Positions 34,501-43,284 of a stretch of DNA of 64,000 nucleotides are shown here, one piece after another. The position numbers were made by a program, and so were the translations under genes. Position 1 is the stretch's first letter, and every line of letters begins with the position of its first letter. This stretch comes from Streptomyces sp. NBC_00236 (GTDB lineage: Bacteria; Actinomycetota; Actinomycetes; Streptomycetales; Streptomycetaceae): NCBI RefSeq assembly GCF_036195045.1, contig NZ_CP108100.1:6882001-6946000 (forward strand). The letters are read 5' to 3'. The notes beneath the pieces were generated by a model. It saw only the letters and a list, made by a program, of their open reading frames with translations, did not search any database and was not told where the DNA came from.

Positions 34501-35305
34501 CCACTGGTTCGAGCAGCACGAGATCTTCACCGAGACCGAGACCGGCACCGCCACCGCGCTGGAGCAGCGCGGCGACAGGACCGACTACACCGCCGGCCGC
34601 AGCTACCACGACGAGTGGTTCGCACCGGTCGCCCGCCCCCGGCTGGGCACCGGCTACTGGGGTCCGTTCAGGTCCGCCAACGACATGCAGTTCAACATCA
34701 CCCCGTGGACGGACTCGGGCGCCGGTCACTCGGGCGCCATGCCCGCGGCGGAGTACGAAACCACCACGCTCGCCTTCTACCAGGGCGACACCAAGGTCAA
34801 GGGGTTCGCGGGCCGTGCGGGCTACGCCTGGGACCTCTCGCCCGAGAAGCTCCCGTACCGGCTGGTCCTCGACGCCTCGCGCGACGCGGAGACCTGGAAG
34901 ACCTCGACCCGGACGCACACCGAGTGGGACTTCGTCTCGGGCGAGACCGACCCGCAGGGCGCCGTACGGGCCGATATCCCGCTCCTGCAGCTGGACTACG
35001 ACGTGGCGACCGACCTGGCCGGTGACGTGAAGGCCGGGAAGTGGACGGAGATCGGTCTGTCGTCCATCACCCAGGAATGGCTGGAGGGCGCCGTGAAGGC
35101 GTCGAAGGCCTCCCTGTCGGTCAGTTACGACGACGGGAAGACCTGGAGCGCGGTGCAGCTGAAGAAGGACGCGGCCGGTTCCTGGACCGCCCGGTTCAAG
35201 ACGCCGAAGAAGGGCGCCACGGCCGTGTCGCTCAAGGCGCACGCCGAGGCCGGCAACGGTCTCGCGGTGGAGCAGGAGATCATCCGGGCCTTCGGCCTGA
35301 AGTGA
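31547..35305 (+). CDS. Large secreted subtilisin-like (S8) serine protease
   Basis: 1252 residues. Signal peptide ~1-45 (RRALLIATSVALVSG then an Ala-rich cleavage zone), pro-region to ~215, then the S8 catalytic domain with D247 (VLDTGID), H279 (HGHGTHVAS) and S452 (GTSMATPHVAG). A PA (protease-associated) insert-like domain follows around 790-870 (VVIRSSDAVAPADRAAAA), and the last ~400 residues are beta-rich Ig-like segments. It degrades extracellular protein. The start at ATG 31547 has no ribosome site. The tail matches the truncated gene at the left edge of the window. It separates purine and urease genes. Confidence 0.9.
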   Translation: MTFISSSASGRARSARAGRRALLIATSVALVSGALLPAAGSASAAGGPAPAAGREGTPVQTYDITLLTGDVVHYTDVPGTQDTVTVDRPDGAQGGVHVQQAGEDLYVLPDEAQSLLAAGKLDRRLFNVTALAKMGYDDAKSGGIPLIATYPASKARSLPAAPRGSKRVRTLESIHGAALKAGKDTTRAFWDDIARTPKTRSLDNGIAELWLDGRVEAALKDSVPQVNAPQAWAEGYDGKGTKIAVLDTGIDQDHPDVKDRVLEARSFVPGEDVDDKHGHGTHVASTIAGSGAASDGANKGVAPAADLLVGKVLDNSGSGADSGIIEAMEWAKAEGADVVSMSLGSTIPDDGSDPMAQAVNALSADGGPLFVIAAGNAYGAGTIGSPGSADKALTIAAVDKQDNRADFSSMGPLTRSHGLKPDLSAPGVGINAAASQSVPGVEGMYRSMDGTSMATPHVAGAAAIVKERHPDWSGQRIKDALMTSSKVLPAYTPYEQGTGRLDVKAAIDTTIEATGSVEVASYNWPHSASDPVAERTITYRNSGTEDVTLDLATDSEADAYTLSVKQLTVPAGSTAEAVLSLDPSKVAVNTTFSGQVLAKDASGAVVAHTGFALNKEQELYDLTLQLRDRAGKPMDGIVVLGALGDPNLSPVQVSGDTTLRLPPGNYTAWSAADIKGDTADSQALAFLSAPEIILDKSVTVALDASKAHKVSARTPQEAETRQLRYDMARTAPDGTVQRDAYQIPLTYDQLWASPTEKVTQGDFSFLTRWRQGEKRIDLTAGGRDVPVAAQGGSAVAEDSRQKLRSVFAGNGATADYAALDAKDKVVVIRSSDAVAPADRAAAAIAAGAKALFVVNQGDGVLMETYADYGITLPIPVASVQRLAGEALIKAAQRGENVTVDQLRYANYVYDLVDRHDGTIPDRSLTFAPTTRQLAKVENTYYGDRDVVGGGFRYDIPEYGPGVGFAEYEKYPATRTEWVTPLPGSSHWFEQHEIFTETETGTATALEQRGDRTDYTAGRSYHDEWFAPVARPRLGTGYWGPFRSANDMQFNITPWTDSGAGHSGAMPAAEYETTTLAFYQGDTKVKGFAGRAGYAWDLSPEKLPYRLVLDASRDAETWKTSTRTHTEWDFVSGETDPQGAVRADIPLLQLDYDVATDLAGDVKAGKWTEIGLSSITQEWLEGAVKASKASLSVSYDDGKTWSAVQLKKDAAGSWTARFKTPKKGATAVSLKAHAEAGNGLAVEQEIIRAFGLK

Positions 35306-35325
35306 CCTGCTGAGAGATCCGCTTG

Positions 35326-35370
35326 AGGCGGTCGCGCACCCCGGCCCGGGGTGCGCGACCGCCTTTCTTT
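35326..35370 (+). terminator. Rho-independent terminator of the S8 protease gene
   Basis: A 17-bp perfect stem (35326-35342 with 35348-35364, arm core GGCGGTCGCGCACCCC) and 5-nt loop, followed by the T-rich run TTTCTTT. The rest of the 242-bp gap before ureA is relatively AT-rich and probably holds the urease promoter; no defined operator was recognised. Confidence 0.9.
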
Positions 35371-35547
35371 CCCTGCCCTTGATGATCAAATTTTGTCTGC
35401 TTTGCCCGTATATGGCAGGCGATAACGCCAGAAAGGGACTTTTTGCGGTGTGGTGCGAGTTGCCACGGCTCCACCCGGAGGCTTATAAGAGGAGGGTGGC
35501 CGAGGCGATTCCGGGAATTCCGGGGACTGCCGCCATGGAGGTTTCCC

Positions 35548-35850
35548 ATGTTTCTGACTCCGTCCGACACGGAGAAATTGCTGCTGAGTGTTGCCGGAAT
35601 GGTCGCCCGTGACCGGCGGGAGCGGGGCGTGCGCCTCAACTATCCCGAGGCCGTCGCCCTGCTCGCCTGCTGGGCGATGGAACGGGCCCGCGAAGGGGCT
35701 CGCGTCGCCGACCTCATGACGGCGGGACGTTCTGTGCTCACCCGCGCTGACGTGCTCGAAGGTGTCCCGGAGATGCTCCACGACGTCCAGGTCGAGGCGA
35801 CCTTCCCCGACGGGCGCAAGCTCGTCACGATCACCTCGCCGATCCCGTGA
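35548..35850 (+). CDS. ureA: Urease gamma subunit
   Basis: 100 residues, the usual length. It begins [20 protein letters not shown] and contains [10 protein letters not shown] and the end segment EVTFPDG-like [14 protein letters not shown]. It is the smallest structural subunit of urease, which hydrolyses urea to ammonia and carbamate. ATG at 35548 follows GGAGG. Its stop overlaps the GTG of ureB by four bases. It is the first gene of the ureABCFGD operon; gamma and beta are separate genes, as in most actinomycetes. Confidence 0.95.
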   Translation: MFLTPSDTEKLLLSVAGMVARDRRERGVRLNYPEAVALLACWAMERAREGARVADLMTAGRSVLTRADVLEGVPEMLHDVQVEATFPDGRKLVTITSPIP

Positions 35851-36176
35851 TCCCCGGCGAGATCCGGACGGGATCCGGCGTACTGCACATTAATTCCGAC
35901 CGTCCGAAAATTCGGCTCACCGTGGTGAATGACGGGGACCGTCCCATTCAGGTCGGATCCCATTTTCATTTCTTCGACGTCAATCCCGCGCTTTCCTTCG
36001 ACCGGTTGTCGGCGAGGGGATTCCGGCTCGATATTCCGTCCGGCACGTCGCTGCGCTTCGAGCCCGGCGTCGGCGCGGAGATCACCCTCGTCGCGCTCGG
36101 CGGACGCGGGACCGTGCCCGGCATCGTCGTACCCGGTGCACCCCGGACGGACGCCCCAGTAGAGGAGGCCGTGTGA
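35847..36176 (+). CDS. ureB: Urease beta subunit
   Basis: 109 residues. Family hallmarks: MIPGEI at the start, [13 protein letters not shown] and [10 protein letters not shown]. It packs with the gamma and alpha subunits in the (alpha beta gamma)3 trimer. The GTG at 35847 overlaps the ureA stop, so the two are translationally coupled, and ureC starts 1 bp after its stop codon. Confidence 0.95.
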   Translation: MIPGEIRTGSGVLHINSDRPKIRLTVVNDGDRPIQVGSHFHFFDVNPALSFDRLSARGFRLDIPSGTSLRFEPGVGAEITLVALGGRGTVPGIVVPGAPRTDAPVEEAV

Positions 36177-36177
36177 C

Positions 36178-37881
36178 ATGGCACAACTGACCCGCGCCGC
36201 CTATGCGTCGCTCTACGGGCCCACCACCGGCGACCGCATCCGGCTCGCCGACACCGACCTCTGGATCGAGGTCGAGGAGGACCGCTGCTTCGGCGGCGAG
36301 GAGGCCGTCTTCGGCGGTGGCAAGTCGATCCGCGAATCCATGGCCCAGGCGACCACCTCGCGGGCCGACGGCGCCCTCGACCTGGTCATCACCAACGCCG
36401 TGGTCCTCGACCACTGGGGCATCGTCAAGGCCGACGTCGGCATCCGGGCCGGCCGGATCGTCGCCCTCGGCCGCTCCGGCAACCCCGACATCGCCGACGG
36501 GGTCCACCCTGACCTCGTCATCGGGCCCGGCACCGACGTCGTCTCCGGCGAGGGCCGCATCCTCACCGCCGGGGCCGTCGACACCCACGTCCACTTCCTG
36601 ATGCCGGAGACCCTCCACGAGGCCCTGGCCACCGGCACCACGACCGTCATCGGCGGCGGCACCGGAGCGACCGAGGGATCCAAGGCCACCACCGTCACCC
36701 CCGGCGCGTGGAACCTCGCGATGATGTTCCGGTCCCTGGAGAACGTCCCGCTCAACGTCATGCTGTTCGGCAAGGGCTCCACCGTCGGTGAAGAGGCCCT
36801 GCGCGAGGCGGCGCTCGGCGGCGCGGGCGGCTACAAGGTCCACGAGGACTGGGGTGCGACCCCCGCGGCGATCGACGCCGCGCTGAAGGCCGCCGACACC
36901 TACGGCCTCCAGGTCGCCCTGCACGGCGACAGCCTCAACGAGGCCGGCTACGTCGAGGGGACGCTCGACGCCATCGCCGGACGCGGGATCCACGTCTTCC
37001 ACGCCGAGGGCGCCGGCGGCGGCCACGCACCCGACATCATCACCGTGGCCTCCCACCCCAACATCCTCCCGGCCTCCACCAACCCGACGCTCCCGCACAC
37101 CGTCAACACCGTCGACGAACACCTCGACATGCTGATGGTCTGCCACCACCTCAACCCGCGCGTCCCCGAGGACCTCGCCTTCGCCGAGTCCCGCATCCGC
37201 GCCACCACCATCGCGGCCGAGGACATCCTCCACGACATCGGCGCGCTCTCCATCACCTCGTCCGACGCGCAGGCCATGGGTCGCATCGGTGAGGTCGTCT
37301 GCCGCACCTGGCAGGTCGCCCACGTCATGAAGCAGCGCTTCGGGGACCGCGGCAGCGCGCTGCCCGCAGACAACGAACGCGCCCGCCGCTACGTCGCCAA
37401 GTACACGGTCTGCCCCGCCGTCGCCCATGGCATCGACCACGTCATCGGCTCCGTCGAACCGGGCAAGCTCGCCGACCTGGTGCTCTGGGACCCCGCGTTC
37501 TTCGGCATCCGTCCCGCCGCCGTCATCAAGGGCGGCATGGTCGTGTGCGCGCCCCTGGGCGACGCCAACGCCGCGATCCCCACCACCCAGCCCGTACTGC
37601 TGCGCCCCACGGCCGCCGCCGGGGCGGCCCCGCACCTCTCGGTCGGCTTCGTCTCCCCGGCCGCCCTGGACGACGGGCTCGCCGAACGGCTCGGTCTCGT
37701 ACGCGAACTGGTCGCCGTGCGCCCCACCCGTCACCTCACCAAGGCCGATCTGCCGAACAACACCGCGCTCCCGGCCATCGAGGTCGATCCGGAGACCTTC
37801 GCCATCCGGATCGACGGGGAACTCGTCGAGCCGTCGCCCGCCACCGAACTGCCGCTGACCCAGCGGTACTCCATGTTCTGA
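36178..37881 (+). CDS. ureC: Urease alpha (catalytic) subunit
   Basis: 567 residues. Nickel-site residues are all visible: H137 and H139 in DTHVHF, carbamylated lysine K220 in [10 protein letters not shown], His in [11 protein letters not shown] and [12 protein letters not shown], and Asp in [10 protein letters not shown]. The flap/general-acid region [16 protein letters not shown] is intact, so the enzyme should be active. ATG at 36178 follows AGAGGAGG. Its TGA overlaps the ATG of ureF. Urea may come from purine breakdown encoded just upstream or from arginine. Confidence 0.96.
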   Translation: MAQLTRAAYASLYGPTTGDRIRLADTDLWIEVEEDRCFGGEEAVFGGGKSIRESMAQATTSRADGALDLVITNAVVLDHWGIVKADVGIRAGRIVALGRSGNPDIADGVHPDLVIGPGTDVVSGEGRILTAGAVDTHVHFLMPETLHEALATGTTTVIGGGTGATEGSKATTVTPGAWNLAMMFRSLENVPLNVMLFGKGSTVGEEALREAALGGAGGYKVHEDWGATPAAIDAALKAADTYGLQVALHGDSLNEAGYVEGTLDAIAGRGIHVFHAEGAGGGHAPDIITVASHPNILPASTNPTLPHTVNTVDEHLDMLMVCHHLNPRVPEDLAFAESRIRATTIAAEDILHDIGALSITSSDAQAMGRIGEVVCRTWQVAHVMKQRFGDRGSALPADNERARRYVAKYTVCPAVAHGIDHVIGSVEPGKLADLVLWDPAFFGIRPAAVIKGGMVVCAPLGDANAAIPTTQPVLLRPTAAAGAAPHLSVGFVSPAALDDGLAERLGLVRELVAVRPTRHLTKADLPNNTALPAIEVDPETFAIRIDGELVEPSPATELPLTQRYSMF

Positions 37882-38546
37882 TGGCATCGCTCGCCTCTCT
37901 TCTGCTCGGCGACGGGCGGCTCCCGGTCGGCGCGTACACCTACAGCGCGGGACTCGAACCCGCCGTCGCCGCCGGCCTCACCCGCGACCGGATCCCCGCA
38001 CTGCTCAGGGCCCGGCTGCACACCACCGCCGTGACCGAGGCGGCCTCCGCCGTCCTCGCGCTGCGGGCGGCCGGGCAGGACAGGGTCGACTACGGACCCG
38101 TACAGCACGCCCTCGCCGCCCGGACCCCGGCCGCACCCCAGCGCGAGGCGTCGGCGGCGCTCGGCCGGGGCGTGCACCGGCTGGCCCGGCGGCTGGCGCC
38201 GGACCATCCGGCGGTCACCGCACTGGCCGCCCTGCGGCCCAGGCCGCTGCGACCGGTCGCGCTCGGCGCACTCGGAGCCGTACTGAACGTCTCCGAGGAG
38301 GAACTGGCGCACGCCGTCGTCTACGACGAACTCCAGACCATCGCCTCGGCCGCGCTGAAACTCCTGCCGGGCGACCCGCTCGACTCGGTCGCCTGGATCC
38401 TCGCCGCCGAACCCGACGCGGCGCGGGCGGTGACCGCCGCCCTCGCCGTACCGGGCCCGGACCGGCTGCCCGCCCGTACGGCCCCGCTCACCGAACAGTG
38501 GGCGCTCGAACACGCACGACGCGAACGGAGACTCTTCCTTGCCTGA
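37881..38546 (+). CDS. ureF: Urease accessory protein UreF
   Basis: 221 residues. It starts [26 protein letters not shown], the conserved UreF N-terminus, and is otherwise helical. UreF docks UreG and UreD on apo-urease and gates nickel insertion. The start ATG overlaps the ureC stop (TGATG), and its last codons overlap the TTG start of ureG by 8 bp, showing a tightly packed operon. Confidence 0.92.
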   Translation: MASLASLLLGDGRLPVGAYTYSAGLEPAVAAGLTRDRIPALLRARLHTTAVTEAASAVLALRAAGQDRVDYGPVQHALAARTPAAPQREASAALGRGVHRLARRLAPDHPAVTALAALRPRPLRPVALGALGAVLNVSEEELAHAVVYDELQTIASAALKLLPGDPLDSVAWILAAEPDAARAVTAALAVPGPDRLPARTAPLTEQWALEHARRERRLFLA

Positions 38547-39279
38547 CAACTCCCTGCCCGACAACCACACCACTCCCGCCCCGCAGCCGAACCCCCACTT
38601 CCACGAGCCGCTCAACCAGCCGCGCGCGCTGCGCCTGGGCGTCGCGGGCCCCGTCGGCACCGGGAAGAGCTCGATCCTGGCCACCCTGTGCCGCGAGCTC
38701 GCCGGTGAACTGTCCATGGCGGTCGTCACCAACGACATCTACACCGACGAGGACGCCCGCTTCCTGCGCTCGGCGGGTGTCCTGCCCACCGAACGGATCC
38801 GGGCGGTCGAGACCGGCGCCTGCCCGCACACCGCGATCCGCGACGACGTCAGCGCCAACCTGGACGCCGTCGAGGACCTGGAGGAGGCGTACGGGCCGCT
38901 GGACCTGGTCCTCATCGAGAGCGGCGGCGACAATCTCACCGCCACGTTCAGCCCGGCCCTCGCCGACGCGCAGTTGTTCTGCATCGATGTCGCGGGCGGC
39001 GGCGACGTCGCCCGCAAGGGCGGCCCGGGCATCACCGGCGCCGACCTCCTGATCATCAACAAGACCGACCTCGCGCCCTACGTGGAGGTGGACGTCGCCG
39101 CCATGGTGGCCGACGCCGAAGGGGCCCGCGGCGGTCTTCCCGTCCTCGCCCTGTCCCGGAAGGACCCGGCCTCCGTCGCCGAACTCGCCGACTGGGTGCG
39201 GTCCCTGCTCGCCCGCCACCGTGCGGGGAGCCATGTGCCCACGGACCCGGGTCCGATGGCACCCCACAGCCACTCGTGA
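38539..39279 (+). CDS. ureG: Urease accessory GTPase UreG
   Basis: 246 residues. P-loop GPVGTGKSS at 37-45, the nickel-binding CPH motif in [13 protein letters not shown], the conserved [13 protein letters not shown] and the GTPase NKTDLAPYV segment. UreG binds GTP and nickel and delivers the metal to urease. A ~30-residue N-terminal extension and a short HSHS tail carry a few extra His. The TTG at 38539 overlaps ureF; the stop overlaps the GTG of ureD. No ureE lies in the operon, so UreG may receive nickel from another carrier. Confidence 0.94.
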   Translation: MPDNSLPDNHTTPAPQPNPHFHEPLNQPRALRLGVAGPVGTGKSSILATLCRELAGELSMAVVTNDIYTDEDARFLRSAGVLPTERIRAVETGACPHTAIRDDVSANLDAVEDLEEAYGPLDLVLIESGGDNLTATFSPALADAQLFCIDVAGGGDVARKGGPGITGADLLIINKTDLAPYVEVDVAAMVADAEGARGGLPVLALSRKDPASVAELADWVRSLLARHRAGSHVPTDPGPMAPHSHS

Positions 39280-39992
39280 ACGAACCGGTTGTCGTCGGCG
39301 TCGAGCGCGACGCCTCGGGCCGCCACCTGGCGCGCGAGCTGCGGCCCGGCGCGTTCCTCGCGCCCCGCCCCCTGATGCCCGCCCCCGACCGGATACGGAT
39401 CGCCCTGGTCGGCACCCGGGCGGGGCTGCTGGCGGGCGACGACCTCGGACTGCGGATCTCGGTCGGCCCGGGCGCGCGCCTGGAGCTCGTCGAGCCGGCC
39501 GGCCTGGTCGCCTACGACCACCGGGGCGGCCGCTCCCGCTGGCAGGCCCGGGTGGACATCGCCGAGGGTGGTGAACTCCTGTGGCACGGACTGCCGTTCG
39601 TCGTCTCGGACGGGGCGGACGTCGTCCGTACGATGGATGCCCGGCTCGCCGCCGGGGCCCGGATGCTGTGGCGCGACACTCTGGTCCTCGGCCGCTCGGG
39701 CGAACGCGGCGGCCGCCTGCGGGCCACCACGCGGGTGACGTACGAGGGGCGTGAGCTCCTCGTCGAGGACCTCGACCTGACCGATCCGGACCTGCGCGAA
39801 CTGCCCGGCGTCCTCGGTCCCCACCGGGTCATCGGTGCCGTCACCGCACTCGGCGCGTCCCCGGCGGGCCCGCCGCATCCCTACCGGACGGACCTGGCGG
39901 GCCCGGGTGCGCAGGTGCGGCTGCTGGACACGGCCGCCCCGGCGGTCGCGGCGGAGCTGGACGCGGTCTGGGAGTCCTGGCTCGGCCCTTGA
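39276..39992 (+). CDS. ureD: Urease accessory protein UreD (UreH)
   Basis: 238 residues, shorter than the ~270 of many UreD proteins. Family segments are [31 protein letters not shown] ([11 protein letters not shown] is the clearest), [10 protein letters not shown] and GHFLP-like variation near the end. UreD is the scaffold through which nickel passes into the urease active site. GTG at 39276 overlaps the ureG stop. Its own TGA (39990-39992) is inside the left arm of a long palindrome. It ends the urease operon. Confidence 0.88.
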   Translation: MNEPVVVGVERDASGRHLARELRPGAFLAPRPLMPAPDRIRIALVGTRAGLLAGDDLGLRISVGPGARLELVEPAGLVAYDHRGGRSRWQARVDIAEGGELLWHGLPFVVSDGADVVRTMDARLAAGARMLWRDTLVLGRSGERGGRLRATTRVTYEGRELLVEDLDLTDPDLRELPGVLGPHRVIGAVTALGASPAGPPHPYRTDLAGPGAQVRLLDTAAPAVAAELDAVWESWLGP

Positions 39993-40032
39993 TATGCACC
40001 ATACATATGAGCTGTATGGTGCATATCAAGGG
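39986..40032. promoter_or_regulatory. Perfect 19-bp-arm inverted repeat over the ureD stop
   Basis: Arms CCCTTGATATGCACCATAC (39986-40004) and its exact complement (40014-40032) flank the spacer ATATGAGCT. It is far more AT-rich than its surroundings. It may be the ureD terminator, but such AT-rich long symmetry with GCACCATAC halves also fits an operator for the SDR gene that starts 51 bp further on. Confidence 0.8.
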
Positions 40033-40082
40033 TGTGGTGCGGGGGAGCCGCGCCGGGCCCATCGAGTCGGAGGAACAGCGCA

Positions 40083-40826
40083 ATGACACTGGAGAACAAG
40101 GTCGCCGTCGTCACCGGAGGAGCCTCGGGCATCGGCGAGGCCGTCACCCGGATTCTCGTCGAGCGCGGCGCACGCGTCGTGGTCGTCGACCTCCAGCAGG
40201 AGGCCGGCGACGCCCTCGTGGCCGATCTCGGGAACGCGGTCGCGTTCCTCCGGGGAGACGTCTCCGACCGGGCGGTCGCCGACCTGGCGGTGGCCACCGC
40301 CGTCGAGCGCTTCGGCGCGGTGGACATCCTGGTGAACAACGCCAGCGCCTCGCGCGTACGGCCCTTCACCGAGCAGACCGAGGACGACTGGAAGCTCGCC
40401 CTGGACACCGGCCTGTTCGCCACCCGCAACTTCATGCTCGCCGCGTACCCCGAGCTCCGCAAGAGCCAGGGCTCGGTGATCAACTTCGGCTCGGGCGCGG
40501 GCATCGACGGCCAGCCGAACCAGGCCTCGTACGCCGCCGCGAAGGAGGCGATCCGCGGACTGAGCCGGGTCGTCGCCAACGAGTGGGCCGCCGACCAGAT
40601 CCGCGTCAACGTCGTCGCGCCGATGGCGAAGACCGCGGGCGTCGCCGCCTGGGCCGAGGCCAACCCCGAGCAGTACGCCCTCTCCGCCGCCAAGGTCCCG
40701 CTCGGCCGCTTCGGTGACCCGCGCACGGACGTCGCCCCCGTCATCGCGTTCCTGGCGAGCGACGACGCCCGTTACATCACCGGCCAGACCCTGATGGCCG
40801 ACGGCGGCGCGATCAAGCTCCGCTGA
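40083..40826 (+). CDS. SDR-family NAD(P)-dependent oxidoreductase
   Basis: 247 residues, classical short-chain dehydrogenase. Cofactor motif TGGASGIGEAV near residue 11, NNAS near 87, catalytic Ser in VINFGSGAG and Y-x3-K in YAAAKEA, closing with the usual ITGQTLMADGG. An acidic residue after the second strand (VVVVDLQQ) favours NAD over NADP. ATG at 40083 follows GGAGGAACAG. The substrate is unknown. The operator-like palindrome upstream suggests ligand-controlled expression. Its last 14 bp overlap the convergent MFS gene. Confidence 0.87.
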   Translation: MTLENKVAVVTGGASGIGEAVTRILVERGARVVVVDLQQEAGDALVADLGNAVAFLRGDVSDRAVADLAVATAVERFGAVDILVNNASASRVRPFTEQTEDDWKLALDTGLFATRNFMLAAYPELRKSQGSVINFGSGAGIDGQPNQASYAAAKEAIRGLSRVVANEWAADQIRVNVVAPMAKTAGVAAWAEANPEQYALSAAKVPLGRFGDPRTDVAPVIAFLASDDARYITGQTLMADGGAIKLR

Positions 40827-42078
40827 CCTGAGGTCTCTCGTCCGGGGCCCCTGTTCCCGCCGCCCGGCGGCCGCGGGCCCCGGCGCCCACCAGCGCCGCG
40901 CACGCCAGCGCCGGGGCCGCCGCCAGCGCGAAGCACAGGGCGAGCGGCAGCCGGTCCACGAGCAGGCCGACCACGGCCGTACCGCCCGACGAACCGGCGT
41001 TGAACGCGGTGTTCACCCAGGCGCCCGCCTGGGTGCGCCGGGCGGCGTCCACGGACTCGTCGGCGATCAGATACGCGGTCGTGAGCGCCGGGGCGACGAA
41101 CAGCCCGGCGACCGCGGCGACGGCGACCAGCACGTACAGGTGCGGCGCGACCCCGGCCACCATGAGCGCCGCACCCAGCGCGGCGGCCACCACCGGAAGC
41201 CGCACCCGGCTCGCCGACCTCCACCGCACCGCCCCGTAGGCCAGACCGCCGACGGCGCTCCCGGCCGAGAGGGCCGCCAGCACCCAGGACACCGCCGCCG
41301 GCCGCTGGAGCTGCTCGGTGAACGCCACCACCAGCAGATCGAGTGCCCCGAGGCAGAGGCCCACGGCGGCCGTCACCACGACCGCGTGCCGCAGCGCGAC
41401 GATGCCGTGCAACCGCAGCCGGGGCGCGACCGGCCCTCCGCCCGGGGGCCGTACCGTGCGCGCGCGGGACACCGCGGGCGACGACACCAGAGCCGACGCC
41501 CCCACGAACACGAGCACCGCACCGGCCAGGACACCGGCCGCAGGTTCGGTGACCGTCACCACGATGCCCACCAGCAAGGGGCCTGTCACATACAGCAGTT
41601 CCTCGGCGACGCCGTCCAGGCTGTACGCGCGCTGCAGCAGCTCCCGGTCGGGAACGAGGCTGCTCCACAGCGTCCGCATGACCGGCCCGAGCGGCGGCGT
41701 GCAGGCCCCCGCCGCCACGGCCAGGGTGCCCAGGGCGAGCGGTGGGGCCCCCGGCCGCCAGGCGGCCAGGGCGATCACGGCGAGCAGCGCCGCGTACAGC
41801 CCCGCCATCGGCGGCAGGACCCGGCGCGGCCCGTGCCGGTCGATCAGCGCGGCACGGGCGGGGGAGAGGACGACACTTGCGGCCCCGAACACCGCCATCG
41901 CACCACCGGCCGCGGCGTACGAGCCGGTGGCGTCCTTGATCGCGAGGAGGAGGGAGAGGGGGACGATTCCGTACGAGAGCCGTCCCAGCAGCGCGGCCCC
42001 GAAGGTGCGTGCGGCGTGCGGGGTGCGGAGCACGGTGGCGTACGAAGGCGCGCGCGAGGGCGCGGAGGGTGTGAACAC
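40813..42078 (-). CDS. MFS transporter
   Basis: 421 residues with ~12 membrane helices. An RHGPRRVLP loop follows the second helix, and the middle loop (SRARTVRPPGGGPVAPRLRL) links the two six-helix halves. The start is placed at GTG 42078 behind GAGGAAAG; the frame remains open to 42126 without a ribosome site. The C-terminal coding end runs 14 bp into the convergent SDR gene. It lies 165 bp downstream of the two-component/nucleotidyltransferase operon and may or may not belong to it. Substrate unknown; an efflux role is the usual guess. Confidence 0.8.
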   Translation of the reverse strand: MFTPSAPSRAPSYATVLRTPHAARTFGAALLGRLSYGIVPLSLLLAIKDATGSYAAAGGAMAVFGAASVVLSPARAALIDRHGPRRVLPPMAGLYAALLAVIALAAWRPGAPPLALGTLAVAAGACTPPLGPVMRTLWSSLVPDRELLQRAYSLDGVAEELLYVTGPLLVGIVVTVTEPAAGVLAGAVLVFVGASALVSSPAVSRARTVRPPGGGPVAPRLRLHGIVALRHAVVVTAAVGLCLGALDLLVVAFTEQLQRPAAVSWVLAALSAGSAVGGLAYGAVRWRSASRVRLPVVAAALGAALMVAGVAPHLYVLVAVAAVAGLFVAPALTTAYLIADESVDAARRTQAGAWVNTAFNAGSSGGTAVVGLLVDRLPLALCFALAAAPALACAALVGAGARGRRAAGTGAPDERPQVSGA

Positions 42079-42243
42079 GATGACTTTCCTCGTGAGGGCA
42101 GCGCGAGGACGCGGCGCTGCGGGCATGCGGGGACACCGGAGTGCCGCACCCCGGACGAGGGGTGCGGTCAGTGCGGGGTCCTACGCACGAGGAAGGAACA
42201 TGCGGGCAAATTAGCAGAGCGCGCGCCGCGGTGGCAGGGGGCC

Positions 42244-43284
42244 CTATTTGTTGATGTCCGCGTTGGCCGCCAGGACGCTCTCCGCGGCCGTGTCCAGCCG
42301 AGGCAAGAACCGAAGGACCTCGTCGCGCCGCTCCAGCAGATCGGCGGTACCGGTGATCCCGGTCAGATCAGCCACCGCCGCCCGGAACGCCGGGAGCCGT
42401 TCGGCGTGCAGTGCGGGGTCGTCCACGGCCAGGACCGCGTGGCAGCGGGCGAGCGTCGCGACGATCCAGAAGACCGCCTCGCGGTGCTCACCGAGGTCGA
42501 TCAGCTCCAGGCTTCCGTCGACGGCGATGGGCCGCGCCTGCCGGGTGAGGTCGCTGCTGAAGAAGAACGGGGTGCGCGCCACCGGGACCGTGGCGTCGAA
42601 CGTCCGCGTCAGCTCGGCCAGGTGGTGACGGACCAGATCCGCGGACACGTCGGCGCAGCCGAGAAGTTCCAGGAGCTCGCGATAGAGCTCCGGCTGCCCG
42701 TACGAGGTGAGGACGTCGCGTACGGCCCGGTAGCGCAGCCGGACGGTGGGGTTGCGCAGGGCGGCGACCAGCAGGACGTGCGTGGTGACCCCGGTGGGGA
42801 ACATCCACGCCGGGACCTGCTCGTGAAAGGGGACGGAGGCGTCGAACGCGGCCAGGCGGCCCTCGACGCGCTGCCGGGCGTCCAGACACCGGCGGCGCAC
42901 CCAGTCGCGCTCGGCGAAGCGGGGCGCGACGTCCGCGTACAGGACGCGCAGGCCGCCGGTGGGATCGTCGATGACCGTGTCCCGGCGGAAACTGCCGGCC
43001 AGATGGTACGAGGAGAGCACCGTCTCCGGGTCGCGCAGTTCGGCCCACGGCACGTACGTGATCTCCAGCAGCACGCCCTCGTGGCGGAGTTTGCCGGGCT
43101 TGGCGGGCGGGTCGTCCTCCTCCGTGACGACCACGACGTCGACGTCGGAGGAGGGCGGCAGCTCGGCGTCGTCGGGCCGGCCGACCGTCGAGCCGCTGAA
43201 GTACGCCCCGCGGTAGCCGGCGACGGGACGGGCGTGGGTGGCCACCCAGCGGACCGCGGCGGCGCGCGCGGCTCCGATCCTCAT
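42244..43284 (-). CDS. Nucleotidyltransferase-domain protein in a two-component operon
   Basis: 346 residues. The N-terminal pol-beta-type nucleotidyltransferase motif is visible: G31-S32 in FSGSTVG and the metal pair D47-x-D49 in SSDVDVVVV; a later acidic strand may give the third carboxylate. The remaining ~230 residues are helical without a recognised domain. Relatives include aminoglycoside-type and MNT-type nucleotidyltransferases, so it might modify a small molecule or a protein; substrate unknown. Its ATG overlaps the response-regulator stop by four bases (ATGA), so it is the third gene of the sensor-regulator operon. Confidence 0.75.
   Translation of the reverse strand: MRIGAARAAAVRWVATHARPVAGYRGAYFSGSTVGRPDDAELPPSSDVDVVVVTEEDDPPAKPGKLRHEGVLLEITYVPWAELRDPETVLSSYHLAGSFRRDTVIDDPTGGLRVLYADVAPRFAERDWVRRRCLDARQRVEGRLAAFDASVPFHEQVPAWMFPTGVTTHVLLVAALRNPTVRLRYRAVRDVLTSYGQPELYRELLELLGCADVSADLVRHHLAELTRTFDATVPVARTPFFFSSDLTRQARPIAVDGSLELIDLGEHREAVFWIVATLARCHAVLAVDDPALHAERLPAFRAAVADLTGITGTADLLERRDEVLRFLPRLDTAAESVLAANADINK

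Noticed and set aside
32015..35389. Very long open frame on the minus strand opposite the S8 protease gene
   Set aside because: It is a mirror frame caused by high third-position G+C; its translation is Arg/Gly/Val/Asp-biased without domains, and the plus strand carries a complete protease with catalytic triad.
35375..35547. GlnR-type site upstream of ureA
   Set aside because: Only loose half-site resemblance (GATAAC..AAAGG); no pair of GTnAC/GAAAC-like boxes with correct spacing was found.
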